From Kiritimatiellaceae bacterium (lineage in GTDB: Bacteria > Verrucomicrobiota > Kiritimatiellia > Kiritimatiellales > Pontiellaceae), in contig NZGU01000006.1 of the NCBI GenBank assembly GCA_002691095.1, forward strand, positions 4,056 through 16,158: a stretch of 12,103 bases of DNA. The letters run 5' to 3'. The translations under genes were made by a program, and so were the position numbers. This document shows, piece after piece, positions 6,306 through 12,103 of this stretch. How positions within the stretch are numbered: the first letter of the stretch is position 1; each line of letters opens with the position of its first letter. Under the pieces are notes generated by a model that was given only the letters and a program-made list of their open reading frames with translations, ran no database searches and was not told where the DNA came from.

Positions 6306-6955
6306 GGGTTGGGGTGTAGTTTGGCATAGCTGTAGGCAATGGTTTCGGAGATGAGGGCGCGAACGCCTCTGCTGTGGGCGTACCAGCGGTGGGGGGGGTA
6401 GGTTGGATCGGGGAGGGCGGTGATGCCGATTTCGATCTGGTTGCCGAGGGCGCGTTTGAAGAGGAGGTGGCTGCGGCGGGCGTGGGTGCCGACGGAGATG
6501 AGGTGGAGGGGTGTGTTGGGGGGTAGGGGGTGTTGGTCGAGGTGTTGGCGGAGGGCGAGCGCGGAGGCATAGGTTCGGTCGCGTTGGACGAGGGGGGCGG
6601 TGATGATTTGAATTTGTTCGGAGGGAATTCCGAGATGCTGGAGGCGGGCGGCGGTCATGGCGGGGTAGGTTTTATGGGGGGCGAGGTAATGGCCGGTTTC
6701 GATGGGGCCTCCGGTACAGAGAATGCCGTGATAGTTTCCGGCTAGGTAGAGATCGACGGCGTGCTGGAGGGCGCGGTCATCGAGCCAGCTTTCGAGGGTC
6801 ATGTAGCCGTGGTGGGGGGGGCGGGTGAGGCTTAGAAAGGCGTGGAGCTGTGAGAGCAGTAGGAGGAAAAATAGAAGCAGAAGCAGGGGGATGCGGGCGC
6901 GTCGAAGCGGGCGGCGCGGGTGGCGGGTTGAATCTGGAAGGATGGGTTGTGACAT
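6302..6955 (-). CDS. DUF218 (YdcF/SanA/ElyC-type) membrane-anchored protein
   Basis: With the ATG at 6955 the product has 217 residues. It has a basic N-terminus (RHPRRPLRRARI, 11-22), one strongly hydrophobic membrane helix (about 23-43), then a DUF218 domain outside the membrane. Domain signs are TGGPIETG (81-88), a 'TAARLQHLGIPSEQI' segment (101-115), RDRTYASALAL (125-135) in the place of the family's 'T..NA' motif, and the core VGTHARRSHLLFKRALG (155-171). Relatives SanA and ElyC affect envelope integrity and peptidoglycan precursor handling; the chemical activity of the family is unsettled, so I give no reaction. An upstream in-frame TTG at 7000 would add 15 residues and is less likely. 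No clear promoter or Shine-Dalgarno is seen. The stop overlaps the GGDEF start, so the two form an operon. Confidence 0.78.
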   Translation of the reverse strand: MSQPILPDSTRHPRRPLRRARIPLLLLLFFLLLLSQLHAFLSLTRPPHHGYMTLESWLDDRALQHAVDLYLAGNYHGILCTGGPIETGHYLAPHKTYPAMTAARLQHLGIPSEQIQIITAPLVQRDRTYASALALRQHLDQHPLPPNTPLHLISVGTHARRSHLLFKRALGNQIEIGITALPDPTYPPHRWYAHSRGVRALISETIAYSYAKLHPNP

Positions 6956-7015
6956 GGAGGGGAGTGTAGCAGGGGTGAGGCTAATTAACAGGCAAAACAA
7001 ATTGCGGTCGGAGGG

Positions 7016-7042
7016 TTGACAGGAAAGGGGTGTTTCTATAGC
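7016..7042 (+). promoter_or_regulatory. Promoter of rplM-rpsI
   Basis: A perfect -35 TTGACA (7016-7021) is followed after 15 bp by TATAGC (7037-7042), four of six matches to the -10. At 17 bp the hexamer would be TAGCTT (7039-7044), a poorer match. Either gives a start near 7049-7051 and a leader of about 40 nt that holds a small palindrome at 7055-7065. Confidence 0.65.
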
Positions 7043-7089
7043 TTCTCCCTCCTTGTGTTAAACACGATTTAGTTGTGAGGACTTTTTTC

Positions 7090-7524
7090 ATGAAGACATT
7101 TATGCCTAAAGAGGCGGATATTAAGCGGGAGTGGCTGTTGGTGGATGCAACGGATCTGCCGACGGGTCGTTTGGCAGTGATTATTGCGGATGCGTTGCGG
7201 GGGCGGGATAAGCCTACGTATACGCCGCATGTGGATACGGGTGCTTTTGTGGTGGTGGTGAACTGCGATAAGGTGAAGCTGAGCGGTAAAAAAGAGCAGG
7301 ATAAGATTTATCAGGATTACTCGGGATATTCGAGTGGTCGGACAGAGAAGACTGCGGCGGCGATTCGGGCGAAAAATCCGGAACGGATTATTACGCAGGC
7401 TGTGAAGGGGATGTTGCCAACAAACCGTCAGTCGCGGCAGACTATGAAGCGTTTGAAGGTGTATGCGGGAGCGGATCATCCGCATGCGGCGCAGCAACTG
7501 GGCGAGCTGAAAGTGGAACTTTAA
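7090..7524 (+). CDS. rplM: Large ribosomal subunit protein L13
   Basis: L13 is an early-assembly protein of the 50S subunit that binds 23S rRNA. The ATG at 7090 gives 144 residues, the usual size. Clear family marks: WLLVDATDLPTGRLAVIIADALRG, KPTYTPHVDTGAFVVVVNCDKV, YQDYSGYSSG, and near the end AVKGMLPTNRQSRQTMKRLKVYAGADHPHAAQ. A GAGGA Shine-Dalgarno (7077-7081) lies eight bases before this ATG. That decides against an in-frame GTG at 7075, whose codon would sit inside the ribosome-binding region. The family core also starts later, at 'W.lvDA'. rplM-rpsI is a very common two-gene operon; rpsI starts 14 nt after the rplM stop. Confidence 0.97.
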   Translation: MKTFMPKEADIKREWLLVDATDLPTGRLAVIIADALRGRDKPTYTPHVDTGAFVVVVNCDKVKLSGKKEQDKIYQDYSGYSSGRTEKTAAAIRAKNPERIITQAVKGMLPTNRQSRQTMKRLKVYAGADHPHAAQQLGELKVEL

Positions 7525-7538
7525 TTGGGATTATTACG

Positions 7539-7934
7539 ATGGCGATGGATACAGCAATAGCAGCAACGGGTCGGCGGAAGCGTTCGGTGGCTCGGGTACG
7601 TTTGAGTGAGGGCAGTGGTTCAATTTTGGTGAACGGTCAGGATGCGGCGGCTTATTTTGGAACGGCGTTGCAGATTGAGTTGTTGAAGAAGCCGTTTGAG
7701 GCGATTGGTGGTTTGGGTAAGTTTGATGTGGTTGCTTCGGTTAAAGGTGGTGGCAAGTCAGGCCAATGTGGTGCCGTGGTTCATGCGGCTTCGCGTGCGT
7801 TGTCTTCGATGGACGAGGAGACAAAAGCGGTATTGAAGAAGTCGGGCTTCTTGACACGTGATTCTCGTGTGAAGGAACGAAAGAAGCCGGGTCAGCCGGG
7901 AGCGCGCAAACGGTTCCAGTTCTCAAAACGTTAA
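7539..7934 (+). CDS. rpsI: Small ribosomal subunit protein S9
   Basis: S9 is a 30S head protein; its C-terminal tail reaches the P-site tRNA. The 131 residues show GRRKRSVARVRL at 11-22, VNGQDAAAYFG, the KGGGKSGQCGAVVHAASRAL segment, GFLTRDSRVKERKKPGQPGARKRFQFSKR, and the invariant C-terminal Ser-Lys-Arg. A GGGA (7527-7530) eight bases before the ATG can serve as Shine-Dalgarno; a second ATG at 7545 is a possible start. It is the second gene of the rplM operon and is followed by a strong terminator at 7955-7983, which separates it from the arginine genes. Confidence 0.97.
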   Translation: MAMDTAIAATGRRKRSVARVRLSEGSGSILVNGQDAAAYFGTALQIELLKKPFEAIGGLGKFDVVASVKGGGKSGQCGAVVHAASRALSSMDEETKAVLKKSGFLTRDSRVKERKKPGQPGARKRFQFSKR

Positions 7935-7954
7935 TCGTTGGAACTGCGATGCAG

Positions 7955-7983
7955 AAAGCCTCCCGACCTGGGGGGCTTTTTTT
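7955..7983 (+). terminator. Rho-independent terminator of rplM-rpsI
   Basis: A 10-bp stem, AAAGCCTCCC (7955-7964) with GGGGGGCTTT (7970-7979), has one U-G pair and a five-base loop GACCT, followed by a T-run (7977-7983). It lies 20 nt past the rpsI stop and closes the ribosomal-protein operon before argJ. Confidence 0.92.
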
Positions 7984-8007
7984 GTTTTCGGACGGGTTGA
8001 AAAACCA

Positions 8008-8013
8008 TTTAAT
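8008..8013 (+). promoter_or_regulatory. Possible -10 element of the argJ operon
   Basis: TTTAAT (8008-8013) matches the -10 consensus in five of six positions. The hexamer 17 bp upstream (TTTTCG, 7985-7990) is only a three-of-six -35. Since a strong terminator precedes argJ, some promoter must lie in 7984-8030; this is the best candidate. I see no arginine-repressor-like palindrome here. Confidence 0.3.
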
Positions 8014-8040
8014 GAGGGTTTAAGGCAGGCAGGGTGTTGG

Positions 8041-9228
8041 ATGAGTGCAGCGGATAAAAAAACTGAGTGGCCGATGGGATTTCGGAGTGCGGGCGTTGCG
8101 GCGGGCGTGAAGCGGGATGGTTCGTTGGACATGGCGTTGATTGTGTCGGATAGGGCGGCTTCGGCGGCGGGGGTGTTTACGACGAATCAGGTGTGTGCGG
8201 CCCCGGTGAAGGTGTGTCGGGCGCATTTGGAGCAACCGGTGGTGCGGGCGATTGTGATGAATAGTGGTGTGGCGAACGCGTGTACGGGTTCGGCGGGTAT
8301 GGTGTCGGCGGAGGCGATGGCCGCGGGGATGGCGTCGGAGTTGGGGTGTCTGCCGGAGGAGGTGCTGGTTTGTTCGACGGGTAAGATTGGGCCGCAGCTG
8401 CCGATGGAGGCGATAGGTGGAGGGGTGTCGATGTTGAGCGCGGCGGCGGCAGCGGATCAGTTAGAACAGACGTCGCGGGCGATGATGACGACGGATACTC
8501 GGCCGAAGGCGGCGATGCGGGATGTGGATGTGAAGGGTGTGCGGGTGCGGTTGACGGGGCTGGCGAAGGGGGCGGGCATGATCGAGCCGAATATGGCTAC
8601 GATGTTGGCTTTTGTGACGACGGATGCGGCGGTGGAGGCGGTGGCGTTGCAGGCGGTGTTGAAGGGGGCGGTGGATCGGAGTTTTAATCGGATTACGGTG
8701 GATGGCGATCAGAGTACGAATGATTCGGTCTTGATGCTGGCGAATGGGGCTTCGGGCGTGGTGTTGGAGGAGGGGTCAGAGAGCTGGGCTGGGTTTGTTG
8801 CGGCGGTGGAGTCGCTCTGTTTTGAGTTGGCGATGATGATTGTGCATGATGGCGAGGGAGCGGATCGGTTTGTGACGGTGTTGGTGGAGGGGGCGGAGTC
8901 GGATGCGGCGGCAGATGCGGCGGCGAGAGCGGTGGCTAATTCGTTGTTGAATAAGACGGCGTGGGCGGGGACGTTTCCGGATTGGGGGCGGATTATGGAT
9001 GCGATTGGGTATTCGGCGGCGCGGGTGGATGAGACGTTGGTTCGTATTTGGTATGGAGAGACGCTTGCGGTGGAGGGCGGTGTGCAGGCGGCGACGGCGA
9101 TGGAGACATTGGTGGAGGCGGTTTCGGAGCGGGAGTTGCTGATTCGGATTGGGTTGGGGTTGGGCAGCGGTGAAGCGGTGGTGTATACGTGTAACTGCAC
9201 GGAAGAGTATGTGCGGATCAATTTTTAG
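8041..9228 (+). CDS. argJ: ArgJ: glutamate N-acetyltransferase / ornithine acetyltransferase
   Basis: ArgJ moves the acetyl group from N-acetylornithine to glutamate, closing the acetyl cycle of arginine synthesis; some members also use acetyl-CoA. It is made as a precursor that cuts itself into two chains. The 395 residues show MNSGVANACTG (73-83), the oxyanion-hole region CSTGKIG (111-117), and the self-cleavage motif KGAGMIEPNMATML (176-189) with the cut expected between Ala186 and the nucleophile Thr187. Further on are VDGDQSTNDSVL (220-231) and DWGRIMDAIGYS (314-325). The C-terminus ends EEYVRINF; most relatives continue past Asn with Ala-Asp-Tyr-Thr-Thr/Ser, so the last active-site strand is cut short. 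AGGG at 8031-8034 is a good Shine-Dalgarno for the ATG at 8041. argB follows 8 nt after the stop, in one operon. Confidence 0.95.
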   Translation: MSAADKKTEWPMGFRSAGVAAGVKRDGSLDMALIVSDRAASAAGVFTTNQVCAAPVKVCRAHLEQPVVRAIVMNSGVANACTGSAGMVSAEAMAAGMASELGCLPEEVLVCSTGKIGPQLPMEAIGGGVSMLSAAAAADQLEQTSRAMMTTDTRPKAAMRDVDVKGVRVRLTGLAKGAGMIEPNMATMLAFVTTDAAVEAVALQAVLKGAVDRSFNRITVDGDQSTNDSVLMLANGASGVVLEEGSESWAGFVAAVESLCFELAMMIVHDGEGADRFVTVLVEGAESDAAADAAARAVANSLLNKTAWAGTFPDWGRIMDAIGYSAARVDETLVRIWYGETLAVEGGVQAATAMETLVEAVSERELLIRIGLGLGSGEAVVYTCNCTEEYVRINF

Positions 9229-9236
9229 GAGCGGGT

Positions 9237-10109
9237 ATGAATGCATTTATTGAGAAGGCGGCGGTGTTGACGGAGGCGTTGCCGTTTATTCAGCAGTTTC
9301 GGGGCGAGACGGTGGTGGTTAAGTTTGGTGGAAGCATCATGGAGAATGAGGCGGGGGTGCGGAATATCTTGGAGGATATTGCGTTTATGGAGTGCGTGGG
9401 TATGCATCCGGTGGTGGTGCATGGGGGCGGGAAGGCGATTTCGAAGGCGTTGCGTGAGGCGGGCATTTTTTCTGAGTTTGTGCGGGGATTGCGGGTGACG
9501 AATGGGGATTCGATTCAGGTGGTGGAGCGGGTGTTGAATCAGCAGGTGAATCCGGGTATGGTGGATATTTTGCGGGTGTTTGATGGAAAAGCGCGGGGGA
9601 TTCATGGGGAGGATATCTTTCGTGCGGAGCGGATGAGGGGGCGGGATGAGCGTACCGGTGAGGCGTTGGATTGGGGATTTGTGGGGCAGATTAAGAGCGT
9701 GGATGTGGAGCCGATTGAGGCGTATATGAAGGCGGATATTGTGCCGGTGATTACGCCTCTGGCGCGGGATGAGGCGGGACAGCTGTATAACGTGAATGCG
9801 GATGATGCGGCGACGGCGGTGGCGTGTGCCTTGCAGGCGCGGAAGCTGGTGTTTTTATCGGATGTGCCGGGTTTATTGCATGATCCGGCGGATGCGGATT
9901 CGCTGATTTCGTCGTTGCATTTGAGTGAGGTGGAAGAACTGATTGATCGGGGTGTAATTGCGGGTGGTATGTTGCCGAAGATAAAGGGTATGGTTCATGC
10001 GGTTGAGATGGGTATCCGGAAGGCTCATATTATTGATTCGGCGCTGCCGCACTCGTTGTTGTTGGAGTTGTTCACGAGCGAGGGTGTGGGAACGGAAATT
10101 TTGAAATAG
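9237..10109 (+). CDS. argB: Acetylglutamate kinase, likely arginine-sensitive type
   Basis: ArgB phosphorylates N-acetylglutamate with ATP, the second step of the pathway and the usual point of arginine feedback in organisms with ArgJ. The 290 residues show VVVKFGG (26-32, Lys29), VVHGGGKAISKAL (60-72), RGLRVTN (83-89), VNADDAATAVACAL (186-199), FLSDVPGLL (206-214) and GGMLPKIKG (243-251). About 20 residues precede the 'VVVKFGG' strand, and the C-terminus reads HSLLLELFTSEGVGTEI. Both are marks of the hexameric, arginine-inhibited kinases; short E. coli-type enzymes lack the N-terminal helix. The family's GLRVTD is GLRVTN here. An AGGAG Shine-Dalgarno (9227-9231) overlaps the argJ stop and lies five bases before the ATG. 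Confidence 0.96.
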   Translation: MNAFIEKAAVLTEALPFIQQFRGETVVVKFGGSIMENEAGVRNILEDIAFMECVGMHPVVVHGGGKAISKALREAGIFSEFVRGLRVTNGDSIQVVERVLNQQVNPGMVDILRVFDGKARGIHGEDIFRAERMRGRDERTGEALDWGFVGQIKSVDVEPIEAYMKADIVPVITPLARDEAGQLYNVNADDAATAVACALQARKLVFLSDVPGLLHDPADADSLISSLHLSEVEELIDRGVIAGGMLPKIKGMVHAVEMGIRKAHIIDSALPHSLLLELFTSEGVGTEILK

Positions 10110-10118
10110 TGAGTTGAG

Positions 10119-11360
10119 ATGAAGAGTGAAATGACAACGAGTGAGATCATGGCTTTGCAGGAAGCTTTTGTGATGCCTACCTATGCACCGAAGACGGCAC
10201 TGGTGCGGGGTGAAGGTTGTTGGGTGTGGGATGCGGAGGGAAAGCGGTATCTAGATTTTTGTTCGGGGATTGCGGTGACGAATATCGGGCATTCCCATCC
10301 GCGACAGGTGGCGGCGATTCGGGAGCAGGCGGAGCAGCTGATGCATGTGTCGAATCTGTTTATGAATCCCTTGCAACCGCAGTTGGCGGAGGCGTTGGTG
10401 CGGTGCTCTGGATTGGCGGGGGCGAAGTGCTTTTTCTGTAATTCGGGGGCGGAGGCGAACGAGGGGCTGATTAAGTTGGCGCGGTTGTGGGGCTCGACGC
10501 GGGGGCGGCATGAGATTATCACGATGCGGCAGTCGTTTCATGGGCGGACGTTGGCGACGTTGACGGCGACGGGTCAGGATAAGGTGAAGCACGGATTCGG
10601 ACCGCTGCCGGGAGGGTTTGTGTATGCGGATTATAATGAGTTGGATTCGGTGCGGGCGTTGGTGAACGATCAGACGGCGGCGATCATGGTGGAGGCGCTG
10701 CAGGGCGAGGGCGGGGTTATTCCCTCGGCACCGGATTTTCTGCCGGGGTTGCGGGCGTTGTGTGATGAGATGGGTATTTTGTTGCTGTGTGATGAGGTGC
10801 AGGCGGGGGTGGGTCGAACCGGTCGGTGGTTTGGTTTTCAGCACTATGGAGTGGAGCCGGATGCGTTTTCGTTGGCGAAGGGGCTGGGGGGCGGTTTTCC
10901 GATAGGGGGCATTGTGGCGGGACCGCGCTTGGCGGATACGTTTCAGCCGGGCCATCATGCGACGACGTTTGGGGGTACTCCGTTGGGAAGTGCGGCGGCG
11001 TTGGCGGTGATTGAGACGATTGAGGCGGAGGATTTGCTGGCGAATGCGGTGGCGATGGGGGAGCGGTTTATGCAGGGGTTGGCGGATATTGCGGCGGCTC
11101 ATCCAGCGTGGATAGAGGGCGTTCGGGGACGTGGGTTGATGAATGGTCTGGTGTTGAAGGTGCCGGCGGCACCGCTTCAGCAGTTTCTGTTCGAGGCGGG
11201 ATTGTTGAGTATTGCAACGGCGCAGCGGGTGTTGCGGATGTTGCCGGCGATGGTGGTGAGCGCGGAGGAGATCGATCAGGCGTTGAGTTGGATTGATGTG
11301 GCGTGCCATGCGTTGCATGATGAGATGGTTGCGTTGGTGATGCAGGTGGATGAGAATTAG
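10119..11360 (+). CDS. argD: Acetylornithine aminotransferase
   Basis: This PLP-dependent class-III aminotransferase converts N-acetylglutamate semialdehyde to N-acetylornithine using glutamate. The 413 residues are of usual length. Visible marks: a 'GKRYLDFCSGIAVTNIGHSHP' segment (41-61), phosphate-binding NSGAEANE (108-115), SFHGRTLATLTATG (139-152), LLCDEVQAGVGRTG (222-235) with Asp225 for the PLP ring nitrogen, and SLAKGLGGGFPIGG (251-264) with Schiff-base Lys254. HHATTFGGTPLGSAAALA (279-296) follows. Relatives may also act on succinyl-diaminopimelate or succinylornithine, but the place between argB and argG supports the arginine role. The ATG at 10119 has only a weak GAG upstream; the in-frame ATG at 10131 is an alternative. 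It lies 9 nt after argB. Confidence 0.95.
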   Translation: MKSEMTTSEIMALQEAFVMPTYAPKTALVRGEGCWVWDAEGKRYLDFCSGIAVTNIGHSHPRQVAAIREQAEQLMHVSNLFMNPLQPQLAEALVRCSGLAGAKCFFCNSGAEANEGLIKLARLWGSTRGRHEIITMRQSFHGRTLATLTATGQDKVKHGFGPLPGGFVYADYNELDSVRALVNDQTAAIMVEALQGEGGVIPSAPDFLPGLRALCDEMGILLLCDEVQAGVGRTGRWFGFQHYGVEPDAFSLAKGLGGGFPIGGIVAGPRLADTFQPGHHATTFGGTPLGSAAALAVIETIEAEDLLANAVAMGERFMQGLADIAAAHPAWIEGVRGRGLMNGLVLKVPAAPLQQFLFEAGLLSIATAQRVLRMLPAMVVSAEEIDQALSWIDVACHALHDEMVALVMQVDEN

Positions 11361-11375
11361 GAAAGGAGTCAGGGT

Positions 11376-11726
11376 ATGGCATATGAATTGAGTGGAAAGG
11401 TGAAACTGTTGCAGGAGACGCAGACGTTTGGCAGTGGATTTCAGAAGCGGGAAATTGTGGTGACGGTGGAGGATGGCAAGTTTCCACAGGAGATCTGCTT
11501 GGAGTTTGTGCAGGATAAGATTAATTTGCTGGAGGGCATTGAGCCGGGGCAGGATGTGACGGTGACGTTTGATATTCGGGGCCGTGAGTACAACGGTCGT
11601 TACTTTAATAATTTGCAGGGGTGGAAGATTGCAGCGGACGGTGCGCCGGCGGCTGATCAGCCGCCAGCTCGGGATGAGGATGTTCCGGCTGACTTTGACG
11701 ATTTTGAAGATGACATCCCGTTTTAA
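11376..11726 (+). CDS. DUF3127 protein with an SSB-like acidic C-terminal tip
   Basis: This 116-residue protein fits DUF3127, a small family with no settled function. The core (1-86) has the family pattern: SGKVKLLQETQTFGSGFQKREIVVTV, FPQEICLEFVQDKINLL, GQDVTVTFDIRGREYNGRYFNNLQGWKI. Its strand pattern resembles an OB fold as in SSB or PriB; that is inference. A Pro/Ala-rich linker (about 87-99) leads to an acidic tail (100-116) ending DFEDDIPF. E. coli SSB ends DFDDDIPF, the tip that recruits RecQ, RecO, PriA, Exo I and others; seven of eight residues agree. I infer a ssDNA- or nucleic-acid-binding protein with SSB-type partner recruitment, not a metabolic enzyme. It has the best Shine-Dalgarno in the window (AAAGGAG, 11362-11368, seven bases before the ATG), lies 15 nt after argD and 21 nt before argG, and is thus in the arginine operon. 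Confidence 0.88.
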   Translation: MAYELSGKVKLLQETQTFGSGFQKREIVVTVEDGKFPQEICLEFVQDKINLLEGIEPGQDVTVTFDIRGREYNGRYFNNLQGWKIAADGAPAADQPPARDEDVPADFDDFEDDIPF

Positions 11727-11747
11727 TGGGCAGAGAGGATTAGATAG

Positions 11748-12103
11748 ATGAAGGTTGTATTGGCGTATTCGGGTGGATTGGACACGACGGTTCTGTTGAC
11801 GTGGTTGCAGGAGCAGTATGATGCAGAGGTGATCTGTTATTGTTCCAATGTGGGTCAGGAGGAAGAACTGGATGGTTTGGAGGCGCGGGCGTTGGAGCAT
11901 GGTGCGGTTAAGTGTTATGTGGATGACGTGCAGGAGGAGTTCACGCGTGATTATATTTTTCCGATGATGCAGGCCAATGCGATTTATGAGGGCACGTATC
12001 TGTTGGGCACGTCGATTGCGCGACCGTTGATTGCGAAGCGGATGGTGGACATTGCGGTGGCAGAGGGTGCGGAGGCGATTTGCCATGGAGCAACGGGTAA
12101 GGG
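11748..12103 (+). CDS. argG: Argininosuccinate synthase, N-terminal part (3' end outside window)
   Basis: ArgG joins citrulline and aspartate using ATP to give argininosuccinate, the next-to-last step of arginine synthesis. About 118 codons of the usual 400 are in view. The start shows the N-type ATP-pyrophosphatase loop AYSGGLDTT (6-14), then VGQEEE (35-40), YEGTYLLGTSIARPLIAK (80-97) and HGATGK (113-118), where the window ends inside the conserved ATP/aspartate-binding segment. The ATG at 11748 has GAGAGGA (11733-11739) eight bases upstream. It directly follows the DUF3127 gene. No frameshift or stop is seen in the visible part; the rest cannot be judged. Confidence 0.96.
   Translation, partial: MKVVLAYSGGLDTTVLLTWLQEQYDAEVICYCSNVGQEEELDGLEARALEHGAVKCYVDDVQEEFTRDYIFPMMQANAIYEGTYLLGTSIARPLIAKRMVDIAVAEGAEAICHGATGK

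Noticed and set aside
6971..7000. Promoter or upstream TTG start for the DUF218 gene
   Set aside because: TTAATT on the minus strand has no -35 at a usable distance, and the TTG at 7000 lacks a Shine-Dalgarno; the ATG at 6955 places the basic N-terminus and membrane helix normally.
10251..12086. Long minus-strand open frame (611 codons) opposite argD, the DUF3127 gene and argG
   Set aside because: It crosses three real plus genes and their spacers, with an Arg/His-rich composition and no recognisable domain.

Overview
The window is a chromosomal stretch from a diderm (Gram-negative) bacterium. It carries housekeeping genes (lepA-lepB, rpsT, serA, rplM-rpsI and an arginine operon), an LptE-like outer-membrane lipoprotein, and the end of a sulfatase gene. 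A sulfatase, a large PVC-looking signal peptidase I and a DUF3127 protein together suggest the PVC superphylum, most likely Kiritimatiellota or Verrucomicrobiota. This placement is an inference from gene content, not from a marker-gene comparison. I see no phage, insertion sequence, CRISPR array, tRNA or rRNA.

Layout. The 3' end of a sulfatase gene (1-261) is followed by lepA (334-2139) and lepB (2136-3209), which overlap by 4 nt. rpsT (3299-3562) has its own promoter and a hairpin terminator. Convergent to it is the LptE-like lipoprotein gene (4136-3615, minus). A divergent promoter region follows, then serA (4240-5823). Two overlapping minus-strand genes, a DUF218/YdcF-SanA-type membrane protein (6955-6302) and a stand-alone GGDEF protein (6305-5820), run toward serA. 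Next come rplM-rpsI (7090-7934) with a promoter and terminator, then argJ-argB-argD, a DUF3127 gene and argG (8041 to the window end). No gene-free stretch exceeds 300 bases; the longest gaps are the promoter regions at 4137-4239, 6956-7089 and 7935-8040.

How the genes work together. argJ, argB and argD carry the cyclic acetyl route from glutamate to ornithine, and argG acts after citrulline; argC and argF are not in the cluster. The arginine operon also carries a small DUF3127 protein whose last eight residues almost copy the C-terminal tip of bacterial SSB, so a likely DNA-metabolism protein is co-transcribed with amino-acid genes. This is the most interesting object in the window.

Composition. 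The plus strand is strongly G-rich and C-poor across the whole window, including across the three minus-strand genes. The bias therefore follows the DNA strand rather than coding direction, which suggests that plus is the replication leading strand. Housekeeping genes lie on plus and the three accessory-type genes on minus. The same bias removes TTA, CTA and TCA codons from the plus genes and so leaves very long false open frames on the minus strand.
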